Numbered from the stretch's first letter, positions 22,248-33,879 are shown. The stretch: DNA of 64,000 nucleotides from Tenrec ecaudatus (GCF_050624435.1 NC_134530.1:145616721-145680720), one strand, 5' to 3'. The notes: generated by a model from the sequence alone, not told the origin. A program made the numbers and translations.

Positions 22248-22470
22248 GTCAGGCCTGGTGGTTACGCATTGGTTTGCTAACTGCACGGTCAGCACTCAGA
22301 CATCATCAGCTGCTCCATGGAAGAAAGGCCAGGCATTTCACTGCTGTAAAGAACGCGTCCCGGAAACTCACAGGATAGTTCTACCCTGTCCTGTAGGGAT
22401 GCTGTGCATCAGCATCGGCTCCGCGGGAGAGGAGAGAGAGGTTTTTCCTGAGGTTAGAAGGTAACTAAAG
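22248..22470 (+). mobile_element. AfroSINE, diverged
   Basis: GGCCTGGTGGTTACGCATTG, TGCTAACTGCACGGTCAGCA, CAGCTGCTCCATGGAAGAAA and CAGGATAGTTCTACCCTGTC follow the SINE order. Confidence 0.75.
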
Positions 22471-22867
22471 GAGTGAAAACACTATCCAAGTAGCACGAAG
22501 AGGCTACAACAAAGATTGTAGAAAAATCCCATGATCTTTCGATCTCCTTTTCCACAAACTCTTCTGAAGGCCCCTCATGTTTTTGTGTTGGATAAAAGTC
22601 TTTGCGGTGTTAGACTGATTTCTAGGAATGGACAAAGAAGTCTGTGTTCATCCCTGTGCCTCCCTCCCCCCATGTAACTTATAATACTAGGAACCTTGAT
22701 TATATTTCCCTCTCAGCAATCCGTTTCTAAAGACTGAGGAGTAGTTAATTTCCTTAACACAATGTGGTCTTTTACAGCTTCTTTAACATCTTGATAGACA
22801 GAAGTCATCACTACATGCTGTTTCATTGGTGTGGCTGCCCCATGGTTTTCAAAAGCATGATAATGTT

Positions 22868-22990
22868 TGTTTTAATCATTTTATTGGGGGCTCGTACAAC
22901 TCTTATCACAATCCATATGCATATCAATTGGGTAAGCACATTTGTACATTTGCTGCCCTCATCATTCTGCATGATCATGTTTTATGGTTT
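22868..22990 (-). mobile_element. L1 3'-end fragment
   Basis: TAATCATTTTATTGGGGGCT followed by CTTATCACAATCCATATGC is the reverse of the L1 3' end seen at 4429. Confidence 0.85.
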
Positions 22991-23534
22991 CCTCTCAATT
23001 AAAGAAATTTAATGATACAAGTATTCAATCCACTATTTAAAGGGATATCTTTCATGTAGGTGAATGATATTTCTCTTTTATCAGCCTAGAATGTCCTCAG
23101 AAATACTACTAATGCCTATCCCTAGCAATTTATTCAAAACTGAGAACTTAGATTCCATCAAATAAACATTTCCCTTAAATTATTCCCTTACACTTTAAAG
23201 TTGTGCTCACCACAGTTTCTTTTGGGCCTGGATCCAGCTTTTCTACACAGATAAGCCCTGTTAATATTTGTGAAAAATTATTTTGAAGCCAATTATGGCA
23301 GTAGGCACCCTTCTAAATGAGCGTTTCATTCTTTTAATCTGATTAGGGGATCTGTACAGAACTCTGCTTGCGCAGACAATGGTCAGCATAGGAATTATCT
23401 AGCCACTTCTGACCAGAGAACAGAAGAGAAAATCGTGTTGGCAGATAGGTGTCCGAAAATGTTTCTCAAGTGCAGATTTTGTTCTTTATAATTTAAAGCC
23501 TACAAAAATCAATTCCTTTCTTAAAATTTTTTAA

Positions 23535-23975
23535 ATTATTATTTTATTACTTTTTAATACTTTTATTAGGGGCTCTTACATCTCTGATCACAATCCATAC
23601 ATTCCTCCAGTGTGTCAAGCACATTTGCACATATGCCACCATCATCATTTTCAAAGCATTTTCTTCCCACTTGAGTCCGATTTCCGCTCCCCATTTCTTC
23701 CCTTCCCTCCCTCATGAACCCTTGATAAGCTACAGATTATTTTTCCATATCTTACATCGTCCTCTGTCACCCCCCCCCCACTTTTCTGTTATTCATCCCC
23801 CTGGGAGGAGGTTCTAGTTGATCCTTGTGATCGAGTCCCCCTTTCTCCCCACAACCTCCCCTAATCCTCCTGGTATCTCTACTCTCCTTGTTGGCCCTGA
23901 GAGGTTTATCAATCCTGGATTCCCTGGGTTGTGCTCTGGTCTAATCCGATTTGTAAGGGAGATTTGAGGTTAATT
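23535..23975 (-). mobile_element. L1 3'UTR fragment
   Basis: TTATTAGGGGCTCTTACATC, CTCATGAACCCTTGATAAGC and TTGTAAGGGAGATTTGAGG follow the antisense 3'UTR order of the L1 at 4429-5000, more diverged. Confidence 0.85.
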
Positions 23976-24679
23976 CCCTTTTTAAAAAATTAGATTCATA
24001 ATTGGCCTGTTTAAGTCTACCTTTACAAGAAACTACACTTTGCAGTAAATGAAAATTTAAGAAGCAATTTTAAAATGGGATGTATGTTGGGCTGGTTTTT
24101 GTTTGACATTGAGCTATCTGCTGTTACTCACAAACTTCTCACTCTTGTTCAAGAATACAAAACCTTGTTTCTAGTACACTGGGATTGGAAGAAGCCTCTT
24201 ACCTATGAGCTGTATCTCCTCTATTGGTGATTACAATCTCTTACCAAAAACCACACAGCAGTTAGAATCTCTTGGAAAAATCCTAAGAACAAGCTCCCAT
24301 AACTTTAGGCTTGCTCCTCTTTATGGAGGGATACCAGAACAAAAATAGAAAACCAACTGTAAAGCATGGATTTTAGGACTTTTGGTGTTAAAAGAACTCA
24401 GAGATGCCACATTCACTATTTTTATACTAAAGAAGTTTTCAAATCCACAGTTCCAGACTGTGGTGCTAAGGAAATATAGGTAATATGACATAACTGCTTC
24501 CGAACCCAACTCAAAAGGAATTTTAGAGTTACTGCTTACGTGCCATCCTGGACAATGTCTCTTGTGAGCATGCTGCGAGCAAACCTGCTTTAGAAGGATT
24601 ACCGAGGGCGGAATGCGGAGCGCCGCAGACTGTGTGGTGTGTTTCTGCTTGTTTCTGTTGAATAAAGTAGAAAAGCTAG

Positions 24680-24937
24680 TGCAGTGGTCCTTTGGTTTTA
24701 TTTTCTTGGATAAAAAACACACACAGGAATAAATGCTTTAAACCGTCTTCTTGAAGCTATCCTTAAAAATAAGGTATCAAATGACTTATTTTCATGTTTC
24801 CTGATTATTTGTATTTATAAATATCGCCATACGCCATGATTACTTAGTTGAAAATTGCAGAGCAGACTGAGTAGCATTTGTGAATGTTTCTCAATCCCTG
24901 AGAATCATAATCATCACAGAAGGTTTCTCCCATTTCA
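24680..24937 (-). terminator. DRAM2: DRAM2 3'UTR and polyadenylation signal
   Basis: The sequence after the stop resembles the mammalian DRAM2 3'UTR, including ATTCTCAGGGATTG and ATCAGGAAACATGAAA in the same order. A minus-strand AATAAA lies at 24697-24702, and the likely cleavage site is 15-25 bases further, near 24680. The long open frame over 24321-24722 on the same strand crosses this point and is taken as chance. Confidence 0.8.
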
Positions 24938-25045
24938 TCATAAGTCTCTGGAAAGTAGATGTGTTCTCTCATTGTTAGCTGAACAAGGAGCAGTGTCGTA
25001 GAGAGTTAGTCCTTGTAAACTGACTTCCACCCGCAAAGAAATTTT
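24938..25045 (-). CDS. DRAM2: DRAM2 coding exon 7 and stop (residues 232-266)
   Basis: The acceptor is a long T-rich tract ending TTTTCCAG. The exon reads [20 protein letters not shown], then [15 protein letters not shown] and a TGA at 24940-24938. This is the cytosolic tail of DRAM2. ERTHLL fits the acidic dileucine pattern [DE]xxxL[LI] used for endosomal and lysosomal sorting, consistent with the protein's location; use of the motif is inferred. Length and end position match the human tail (RDI in human, RDL here). Confidence 0.96.
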   Translation of the reverse strand, partial: KISLRVEVSLQGLTLYDTAPCSANNERTHLLSRDL

Positions 25046-25480
25046 CTGGAAAAGAAAAGAAAATTAGATATAGAGACTTGCTCCTTGAGAACACATCTTC
25101 ACTGTTTTCTACATGCCATCTCTCGTAATTAGATATATGAGTCAATTCTAAAGGAAACACTGGTGAGAGAGCCATTGTCAAAGGTATCCTCTCTAGGAAC
25201 AAGGGATCTGGAACACAAGTTTTTTTGGATTCACAAAGTTTCTCTTTCCCCTTTGGTTTTCAGTAGCAATCAGCAAATAACAAAATTGAGAATAGCTTTT
25301 ATAAACAGAGCTGAGTTGGTTTAAAAAAATGTGGATTTCTTCTAACTGTTTTACAAGCCTGTTTTCATGCCTGAACTTGCCAGCAACACATGACTTCTCT
25401 CAAAACCAGACATAACACCTGGAGTCACCGCTCACGATGCCACATTTTATACAAAATTACTTTTTGAAAGGGTTGGCTTA

Positions 25481-25687
<207 letters not shown>

Positions 25688-25854
25688 TCATTCAAGTTAT
25701 CTTCAATTTCTCTCAAATAAAAACACTCAAAATTCTTATACATTGCTCTGTCTCCAAAAAGTCAACCTTGTTATTTATTCATTATATCTCAAGAAAAGAA
25801 AGGAAGCCAAGAAAGTCCCAAGTGATATTAGCTATGTTGTGGTTTCATCTAGAG

Positions 25855-26228
25855 CAGTGTTTCCCAAAGGGGATGGTATTGCCCACTGGGGGACGCTGAA
25901 AGGGTCCAGGGGGCTGCAAAAGCAGACATCTCTACTTTATCCTAGAGAACAGGCTACAGTGGCCACGTTTTTAATTGCTCAGGGAGGAAGGTGTGCTGAG
26001 TTTGTTTGTTTTCTGGAGGAAGGGGTAGTAGGCCAGATGAGTTTGAGAAATTAGCAACTTTGATTTTACTCATCTTCAGTAGTTACGGGTTAATGAGGGA
26101 ATTGTGTGTATGGCATTGCCTCGATCTCCCCTAAGTGCTTTTTTTTTCTATTTTCATTTTATTTCAGAGTATTGTGGACCACAAAAAATTACCTCTGCGG
26201 CCGACAGGCCACCAGGTTGATGCTCCTA
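25855..26228 (+). mobile_element. hAT-like MITE with 8-bp target duplication
   Basis: Starts CAGTGTTTCCCAAAGGGGA. ATCTAGAG occurs exactly before it (25847-25854) and after it (26229-26236), an 8-bp duplication as hAT elements make. Related copies at 47495 and 55148 share CCACTGGGGG-type and TTTATCCTAGAGAA words. The right inverted repeat is decayed. Confidence 0.75.
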
Positions 26229-26236
26229 ATCTAGAG

Positions 26237-27110
26237 TAAATGACAGGAGACATACTACTCTCTAATCAAGGAGGTATTGCCTTCCCAGATCCAGTGTTAT
26301 ATGATGCCAGTAACAGGTAAATGAGGCTCATGATAAATGTAGCCACTGCTCTTTTTAAAATAGTAAATAAATAAGGATTTAAAATGAAAAGAATATACTA
26401 CCTTATTCCATCATTTATCCTAACAAAGATGTCCTACTTAGAGCTGTTTCTTAAGAGATGATCTGAAATAGACTGCCTCCCAACAGAAAATAATGCTCAA
26501 CATTATTTAGGTAGAGGGGAACACACCCAATACTGTGTTCCTAATTGGACACTTTGACCTAGTTTCTATCCAGCCTTTGGTGACCCGGGTCAGGTCCTAT
26601 CGATTGCAGGGACTACAGTCTTTGATCTTGCAGGAGCACAGCAGCCTTCACAGGCCACACCAGCAGGATTCAATGGGAAACTCCACTAAGTATATGGCTT
26701 TTACCTGAAGAAGATTTTACCTGGAGAAGATTTAAAGAACCAACACACTCGGATTTAAGGTTGAAACACCCTAGTATGACAATAAGCAAGTGACTGATAT
26801 CCAAAGATTATGGAATTGGTTGGTGAACTTTGGATGGAATCTATTGCTTTGAGGGTATCCAATGAATGGTGGTCCAGGACTGTCATATATTTACTATTTT
26901 AAAACCTTCCTTGCCTCCTTATGACATGTATTAGTCTGATAAACATGCTTTGGCCTATGAGAGTGAGTGCCATTGATTCCCCCTATCACCAACCCTTGCT
27001 GTTTGGGTAAATCGTTTCTAGTCACTGAAGAGTTTATTCTGAATAAGTAAACAATTCATGTATTGTGGTCAGAAACCAGCCTATACAGGCATAATGTCCC
27101 CTTCTCAATA
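26237..27110. other. Unassigned intronic sequence
   Basis: AT-rich, no exon-like frame. Parts of 26560-26990 look like an old dispersed repeat, but I cannot name it. Confidence 0.3.
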
Positions 27111-27114
27111 GAGT

Positions 27115-27320
27115 TTTAAATTCTTTGCCAATGGCAAAATTAATGACACTATCATAGATTGGAGGAGATTAAAGAGACATGATGGATGACTAAATGCAAC
27201 TGGCTTCTTGGATTTTCTATTGTAACAGAGCAAAAGGTATTATGAAAAATGCTGAGGAATCCAAATAAAGTCTGTGGCTGGGTGAATAGTATTGTATCAA
27301 TGTGACTCAGTTTTGTCAAA
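27115..27320 (+). mobile_element. Old mammalian L1 3' end (L1M-like)
   Basis: GGATGACTAAATGCAACTGG and CCAAATAAAGTCTGTGGCTG, then AATAGTATTGTATCAATGTG, are the 3'UTR words of ancient L1M elements, strongly diverged. Confidence 0.6.
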
Positions 27321-27344
27321 TGTGCCACGTTTGCTTAGAGGGTA

Positions 27345-27535
27345 GGAGACTTGGTGGTGCAATGGTTATGCATGGGGCTGCAATCCATATGGTCAGCAGT
27401 TTGAAACCAGCAGCTGCTCCATGGGAGAAAGATGGGCTTTCTACTCTAGTCTCAGAAACCCACAGGGGCAGTTCTACTTGGTCCTATAGGGTCGCTATGA
27501 GTCAGCATTGACTCGAAAGCAGTGAGTATGAGTGA
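27345..27535 (+). mobile_element. AfroSINE
   Basis: GACTTGGTGGTGCAATGGTT, GGTCAGCAGTTTGAAACCAG, CCATGGGAGAAAGATG and GGTCGCTATGAGTCAGCATT in SINE order; nearly full length. Confidence 0.88.
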
Positions 27536-27689
27536 GATCAACAGAATTACTTTACGCCCCAAGGGGATAATTTATAATGTTCTCTATCATAAAATGGTAA
27601 TGACTATCTCTAAAGTCAATCAGAACATAAACCATTGATATATGAATTGATTTGGGGCTCATGCTTAATTCTAGCCCCAAATCTACGGG

Positions 27690-28535
27690 CAATTAGCATT
27701 TATGACATGGTCCTGCTCAATGCTTGCTTTCATGAAGATGTCACTGAAGATATGGGTACTAGAACAAAGTGTGAAGAAATCAGATAATGCCCAGTAATCA
27801 GAAAGAATAGTGCCTGGGGTCTTAAAGGCTTGTCTTCAACAAGCAGCCATCCAAATAAGGCATCAACCACGCCCATGTGGAAGAAGCACATCAGCCTGTG
27901 TGACCTAAGGATTATGCATAACAAAAATCCAAATCCGAAAGAGGGAATGATATCAGAGTTTAAATTGTGAACACTTGGTTCGCAGAAGGCTCGCTGGCAG
28001 AAGCCCCAAACTTATTTGCAGGGTCCCCATCTGAATGAAGCCCCTGATGAATCCCTTCTGATCACCGTCCAGGGAGGTGAGCAGCCTTCCATCAGACAAA
28101 GGTCAACTTTGGCAATCATAGTTATGTTAAAGTGCAATACCACTTGATGGCCCTATTGACCCTTCTAAAAGTTGTTCCAGTTTTTAATATATTACGCTTT
28201 CTTTCTGAATGAGGTCTTGTCTATGCTTTGTCTAGTCATTTTTGTTGAGTTTTTTGTTTCTTTGCATTTCGTATGAGTTTTGTGTGTGTATGAAACCCAG
28301 GACAGGTAGATCTATAGAGACAGTAACTGGATGGAGAATTGCCTCGGGACATGATAGGGGAGGTTGGGGGAAATGGGTAACTAGACAAGGAGTACAGGAG
28401 AAAATGTTTTCAGATTGATCCTGGTGATGACTGCACAAATCCTCCTCATATAACTGAATGAACAAATGATATGATATGATATGTGAAGCATATCCCAATA
28501 AAAATGTAAATTAAAAAATAAAATATTTTTCCTTT
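27690..28535 (+). mobile_element. L1 3'UTR, older subfamily
   Basis: GTGCCTGGGGTCTTAAAGGC and CATGTGGAAGAAGCACATCA match the L1 3'UTR at 33000-33110. It continues to GCATATCCCAATAAAAATG and an A-rich tail (28499-28550). The end differs from the younger L1 copies. Confidence 0.75.
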
Positions 28536-29005
28536 TGTAAAAAAAAAAAATGAATGTCATTCATTGATTAGTGAAAACAAAGGGACTCATTTTACTATCT
28601 GTCTCTCCTCCTTTTTCCCCAGATCAAAGATACTCTCTCCATTACTAACCCAAATTTGTTAATAAACTTCTGGTTAACAAAATATAGAACACATATTTTC
28701 AACACAGAAAATGAGTATTCTGATAATGAAATTTCTCAACTGGGTATATTATATATCATATCTACATTTAGGGATGTCAGTCCTGAGAAAATTCTTGGTC
28801 CTCACAATTCTGTTTTATGCCTTGAAAATATCTACTGATTATAGTTAACAAGAGAACATACGCAAGCACTATCGTCTAGGAAATCATCCCAATACATGAC
28901 TGAAATTTTACTAAAAAACTTCAATGTTGAAATTAAAAAAAACAAACTAACAAACATCAAAACCCATAGAAATATTCATCTTTAACATAACCTCTAAGTT
29001 CTTAC
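28536..29005. other. Intronic sequence, nothing recognised
   Basis: AT-rich sequence between an L1 tail and DRAM2 exon 5; the short open frame at 28656-28838 has no support. Confidence 0.4.
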
Positions 29006-29088
29006 TTTGTCTTCAGGGTTCCAGTGGAGTTTCTGTACTACATCAGGGCCAAAATTGCCACTGTACAAAAGTGCTGAGCAAGTTAGCA
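29006..29088 (-). CDS. DRAM2: DRAM2 coding exon 5 (residues 173-200)
   Basis: The exon starts after TTTCTTTATAG and ends GACAAA|GTAAGA. Its first TG completes methionine 173 with the A carried over from the previous exon. It continues [18 protein letters not shown] and ends KLHWNPEDK, the luminal loop before the last membrane segment. It is 83 bases, phase 0 at the end. Residues differ from human mainly in the loop, as expected for an ordinary ortholog. Confidence 0.94.
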
Positions 29089-29754
29089 CTATAAAGAAAT
29101 GTCAAGGAAAAAAAAAATCTCAGAGAAGATTTGTAAATTTCAATTAGATTCAAAGAGAAAAAAAACATGAAAGATCTGTAAGGATTACTCATACATTATG
29201 AAGATCCAAATCAATTTTCTAAAATACATATTACAAGTAGTTTATGAAATTAAAAATATACCCAGAAGATCACTACAAAATAATTCTTACAGTCAACTCC
29301 CTCCTCCTTGTTCAGTAAATAAGAAATTCTATCATAAGCTCTGGCAGATAATTGTTCTCCATCAGGGCATTAAGTCATTCTTCATTTCCATAAATATTTC
29401 TAGAACATTGCTATGCAAAGCTGAGTATTACTGAATTACTGGGTTAGTTACTAAAGGCTAATGCACAACTGGAATTCTGTTACAAATCATTTAATTTAGG
29501 ATTACGAACCCAAGAATCTCAGTTACCTTATTTTTTGTTCCCACTCTTCCTCCTTTTGTAACTCTTCTGAACTTTGTTCTTGGGTAAATACTGTCCTTTT
29601 GATCTCAAATGGCTGATTGCTAAACTTATAGATCTCTGTTTGGCCAAAAATTGATCATGGGACCAGAGTTCATTTCCAGACCTGAAGGGTGTAACTAAAA
29701 GCTATGTGTAAGTCTGGGCTCTCTGATGATTCTGAATCCCCCCCCCATCCTCCT

Positions 29755-30132
29755 CTCTACCCAGGACTTGGTTTACCCCCCTGGTTTCCAGGTTTTTATT
29801 GGGCGGCCTAGTCATTATTGTCACCAGCAGGGTTCACAGTTCCATCCACCACTCTAGGCTGGAGCCCTGCAGGTGGCTGGCATGTTGGACATGTTCCCAT
29901 TAACTTGGAGGGGCACTGGGTGCCTGTAGGGGGTGGCCTTGTTGATCATGCTGGAGTACTTGCTGTTGGGGCTTAATGGGGGCAGAATTATAGCGAGGCC
30001 CACGGCGGTGAAGGACACGACCAGAGCCGGCTCCTTTGCCCAGGCATTCTTGAAGAAGGTGGTGAATTTTGTTGTCATTTTGGCCTCGGCAACAGAGGTG
30101 ACAAGGAAGCGGAGCCTATCCAGGGCTTTCTA
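29755..30132 (-). pseudogene. NDUFA3: NDUFA3 processed pseudogene
   Basis: The minus strand encodes an intronless copy of NDUFA3, a small accessory subunit of mitochondrial complex I. The 74-codon frame (30078-29854) reads [20 protein letters not shown], then ILPPLSPN and [14 protein letters not shown], close to the real protein. It ends early after MPATCRAPA, and several residues are changed, so it is truncated relative to the roughly 84-residue subunit. A stop-like TGA, then AATAAAAACCTGG follow at the 3' end, as in an mRNA copy. It sits in DRAM2 intron 4-5 in the same orientation as DRAM2. No A-tail or target duplication is obvious. Confidence 0.87.
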
Positions 30133-30135
30133 ATG

Positions 30136-30612
30136 TGATCAGTTTCAGAGAAACTGGTAGGGGAAACCTGGCACCATCTAGTTCTTTTGGTCTGAGTCAT
30201 GGAATCCCATGTTCACATGCTCTGTTAGGCCACTGACCAAGTGTTTCCATTGGTCTGTCGCTCTTCTTTCCTTCAAACTGAGAGGTAAATAGTTACACTT
30301 GATACATCTGCTCATGAGTTCTTAAGGCCTCAGTCCTTACCTACCGCAGTAAGATGGAGAATATTATCTTTGTGGACTATGTAAACCAATCTTGTCCTCC
30401 AAGACCATGGTGTTGACCTCCCTGACACAGTAGCCCGTTCCCTCAAGGTTTTTGGTGATGTCAAAGAAGTTTCCCTAACTTTGTTCCTGGACATCGGCTA
30501 CCATGTTCATGAGTACATTTGAAGGAATGGTAAATACACATGTACAAATACCCTCTAATATATATATTTTTATATAATAATTCTTGGGTCTTCCATGTCT
30601 AAGCATCTACTC
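30136..30612. other. Unassigned intronic sequence
   Basis: On the minus strand 30390-30520 translates in short pieces (GNFFDITKNLEG, VREVNTMVLEDKIG) that look coding-like but are interrupted by stops. It directly adjoins the NDUFA3 retrocopy. I do not recognise a parent gene. Confidence 0.25.
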
Positions 30613-30795
30613 CATTGGTTCTCAACGACCCTTTAATACAGTTCCTCATGCTGTGGCAACCCCCAACCATAAAATCATTTTCGTTGCTACTTCATAACTG
30701 TCATTTTGCTACTGTTTTGAATCAGGCGACCCCCGTGAAAGGGTCGTTCAACCCTCCAAAGGGGTCGTTCGTGACCCACAGCTTGAGAACCGCTG
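30613..30795 (+). mobile_element. SPIN (hAT) non-autonomous element, copy 2
   Basis: CATTGGTTCTCAACGACCCT to CACAGCTTGAGAACCGCTG, with the core TTGCTACTTCATAACTGT. Flanks ATCTACTC (30605-30612) and ACCTACTC (30796-30803) are a 7-of-8 match, a hAT-type target duplication. Confidence 0.93.
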
Positions 30796-31160
30796 ACCTA
30801 CTCCGAGAATCCACAACCGTGGAGTTGTGTATAGCACAGGATTTGCCCGTTACCTTCGACACCTGCACGCCTCTCAAGCGTTTCCCCTGCCTCCATCATT
30901 TTCACTCTCTTCTTACAGCACACTGCCTTCACCTACACCGCAGGTAACACGTGCACACTAGTTCAGCCCGCATTTTACTCCCCTTTCCCCTTCCACTAAC
31001 CATCAGGAACATTTCTTTAAGTGTGAAGAGCTTTGTAGAATTTTTCAGACTCGTGATCTCAAACACTACTTGTCCTTTCGTGACTAACTGCAAGAATGCT
31101 TACTTTAGTTTGTTTTCCATTCCCGCCACGTGCAGCGCCACTTTTTATAGCAAAGGATAC

Positions 31161-31338
31161 TGCTACATGCGCTGAAGACACACCAGGCAACCAGCAGTAG
31201 TCTGATCCAGAACACTTGTTTGCCATGAATCCTCGGCTGCATTTGGTAGGAAAGGATAGTCTGGACAAACATATACAAGGAGCCCAGCCCAAAGGTGAGT
31301 ATGGCTCCACTGACATGTACAACGAAAAGGGTTGTTTT
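31161..31338 (-). CDS. DRAM2: DRAM2 coding exon 4 (residues 114-172)
   Basis: A 178-base exon begins after TATCTTTCAG. It reads [20 protein letters not shown], then [15 protein letters not shown] and [16 protein letters not shown], covering the fourth membrane segment, the conserved YQMQP loop and the start of the fifth segment. The donor is chosen as AGCA|GTATCC (31161/31160). This keeps the frame into the next exon and restores the methionine that human DRAM2 has here. A competing GT six bases earlier would break the frame. Confidence 0.94.
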
Positions 31339-31603
31339 CTGAAAGATAAAAAGAATAGATAAGTAAAACTCAGAACACATTAGCATCACAGCCCCGAGAA
31401 GCACAAGTAGAGAGTCTCTGCGATGCGACACTCTCTGCTATTCACTCCCTGAAATAATTTCCTCTCAGGACACTAACGGTAAGTCTACCAACACATAATA
31501 GGTGCCCAATACACATACTACCTAATTCGAGGAATACACTGGTAGGTGCTATCATGTTTCCGATCGTAGCATAGGAAATCATTTGGCTTTACTGTGATCA
31601 AGG

Positions 31604-32434
31604 AGCTCTAGTGGCGCTGGCGCTGCCAGGCAAGTGTTGTACTATAAACTGCAAGGTCAGCAGTTCAAACCCACCTGCTACTCTTCAGGAACAAAATGGG
31701 AGTTGTCGACTGGCATAAAGATTTTCAGCCCTACAACAGTATCTCTATAAAAGTAGACATCCACTGGAGATCCCCTCACAGAGGGGTCTAGGGGAGGAGA
31801 TGAGTCAGTCAGGGTGCGATATAGTACTGATGAAGAATATAGCTTTCCTTCAGATCCTGGATGCTTCCTCCCCACCAACTACTATGATCCGAATTCTACC
31901 TTGCAAGACTGGAAAGAGCAGAGGTTGTACACTGGTGCATAAAGGAGCTGGAGGCACAGGGAATCCAGGGTGGATGATACCTTCAGGACCAGAGGTGTGA
32001 GGGGCGATACTGGGAGGGTAGAGGGCAAATGTGTTGAAAAGGGGGAACCGATTACAAGGATCTACATGTGACCTCCTACCTGGGGGACAGACAACAGAGA
32101 AGGGGGTAAAGGGACACGCCGGATAGGGCAAGATATGACAAAATAATAATCTATAAATTATCAAGGGCTCATGAGGGAGAGGGGAGCGGGAAGGGAGGGA
32201 GAAAAAAAAAGAGGACCTGAAGCAAAGGGCTTAAGTGGAGAGCAAGTGCTTTGAAAATGATTAGGGCAAAGAATGTACGGATGTGCTTTATACAACTGAT
32301 GTATGTATATGTACGGATTGTGATGAGAGTTGTATGAGCCCTTAATAAAGTGTTTTTAAAAAATAAGATAAACAAGCAGATTAAAATAAAAAAGTAGACA
32401 TCCACTAGATGGCAATGGATTTGGTTTGGTTTAT
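31604..32434 (+). mobile_element. AfroSINE split by an L1 insertion
   Basis: First part 31604-31765 starts GGAGCTCTAGTGGCGCTGG; the last part 32391-32434 has AGATGGCAATGGATTTGGTT. AAAGTAGACATCCACT occurs on both sides (31750-31765 and 32391-32406), the target duplication of the L1 between them. Confidence 0.9.
31766..32390 (+). mobile_element. 5'-truncated L1 3'UTR copy
   Basis: From GGAGATCCCCTCACAGAGG to TTAATAAAGTGTTTTTAAAA and an A-rich tail. It is flanked by a 16-bp duplication and lies inside an AfroSINE, so it is a late, short L1 insertion. Confidence 0.92.
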
Positions 32435-32739
32435 ATTGTACCAGAAACCATTCTATGTCCTTGGACACATCAGTGAACAAAACTGACAAAAACTTGGCCC
32501 GCTTAAAATTCCTTCTAGTGAGAACTACAAAATGATGTAAAATTAAATTACATAGTATGCTAGATGGTGCTAAAAGCTATAGAGAGTAAATAACTCAGGG
32601 TCAGAGGATCGGCATGGTTGAGAATGCTGGGGTAGGGAGTTATAATACAAATGTACAGCACTGAAGGCCTGAAGAAATTAAAACAGGAGGAGGAAGGGAG
32701 CACTAGAATGGATTGGGATTGTGCAACTGATTTTAAAGG

Positions 32740-33873
32740 TGATTTAGCTATGGTTAAATCAGGGGGGATGCTCTACAATTGATGTAGTAATGCTTATATA
32801 ATTCTCCTCGACATGACTGAACTATTGAATTGTATGCTATGTAAACTATATGCAAGAAAACTGTGTGATCGAGTGGTCCCAAAGGGATCAGTTACCAGGC
32901 ATCAAAGAACAAAAAATCATATCATTGACTGCACACCTCCATGATAGGATCGCTGAAGACAAATGCGTGCATAAGTAAATGTGGTGAAGAAAGCTGATGG
33001 TGCCCGGCTATCAAAAGAGATAGTGTCTGGGGTCTTAAAGGCTTGAAGGTGAACAAGCGGCCATCTAGCTCAGAAGCAAAAAAGCCCACATGGAAGAAGC
33101 ACACCGGCCAGTGCGATCACGAGGTGCCAAGGGACCAGGTATAAGGCATCATGCAAAAAAAAAAACAAAACAACAACGATATAAGTGTGTGTATGTATGT
33201 GTATATATGTGTATATGTATATACCATATTAAATGAAGGGGGAAGTGCAGAGTGGAGACCCAAGGCCCAAGTGTTGGCCAATGGAGATCCCCTCATAGAG
33301 GCGTTTAGGAGAGGAGATGGGTTAATTAGGGTGCGAGGTAGTACCTATGAAGAACACAGCTTTCCCCCAGATCCTGGATGCTTCCTCCCCCCAACTACCA
33401 TGATCCAAATTCTACCTTGCAGGGCTGGATAGGGCAGAGGCTGTACACTGGTACATAGGAGGGCTGGAGGTACAGGGAATCCAGGGTGGATGATACCTTC
33501 AGGACCAAGGGTGTGAGAGACAATGCTGGGAGAGTGGAGGGTGAGTGGGTTGGAAAGGGGGAACTGATTACAAGGATCCACATGTGACCTCCTCCCTGGG
33601 AGAGGACGGCAGAGAAGGGGGGAAGGGAGACTCCGGATAGGGCAAGATATGACAAAATAACGAGGTATAAATTACCAAGGGCACATGAGGGAGGGGGGAA
33701 AGGGGAGGGAGGGGAAAAAAAAAGAGGACCTGATGCAATGGGCTTAAGTGGAGAGCAAATGCCTTGAGAATGATTGGGGCAGGGAATGTATGGATGTGCT
33801 TTATACAATTGATGTATGTATATGTATGGATGGTGATAAGAGTTGTATGAGTCCCTAATAAAATGTAAAAAAA
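32740..33873 (+). mobile_element. L1 3'UTR copy
   Basis: From about 32860 it follows the young L1 3'UTR: CCATGATAGGATCGCTGAAG, GTCTGGGGTCTTAAAGGC, CACATGGAAGAAGCACACC, then CCTAATAAAATGTAAAAAAA. The part before 32860 resembles an older L1 end. A (TGTA)n/(TATG)n stretch lies at 33185-33225. Confidence 0.85.
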
Positions 33874-33879
33874 GAAAAG

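Noticed and set aside
24321-24722. 133-codon minus-strand frame
   Set aside because: It lies over and beyond the DRAM2 polyadenylation site and has no recognisable domain.
31155-31168. Alternative DRAM2 exon 4 donor at the GT of GCATGTAGC
   Set aside because: It would shift the frame; the GT six bases later keeps the frame and restores Met173.
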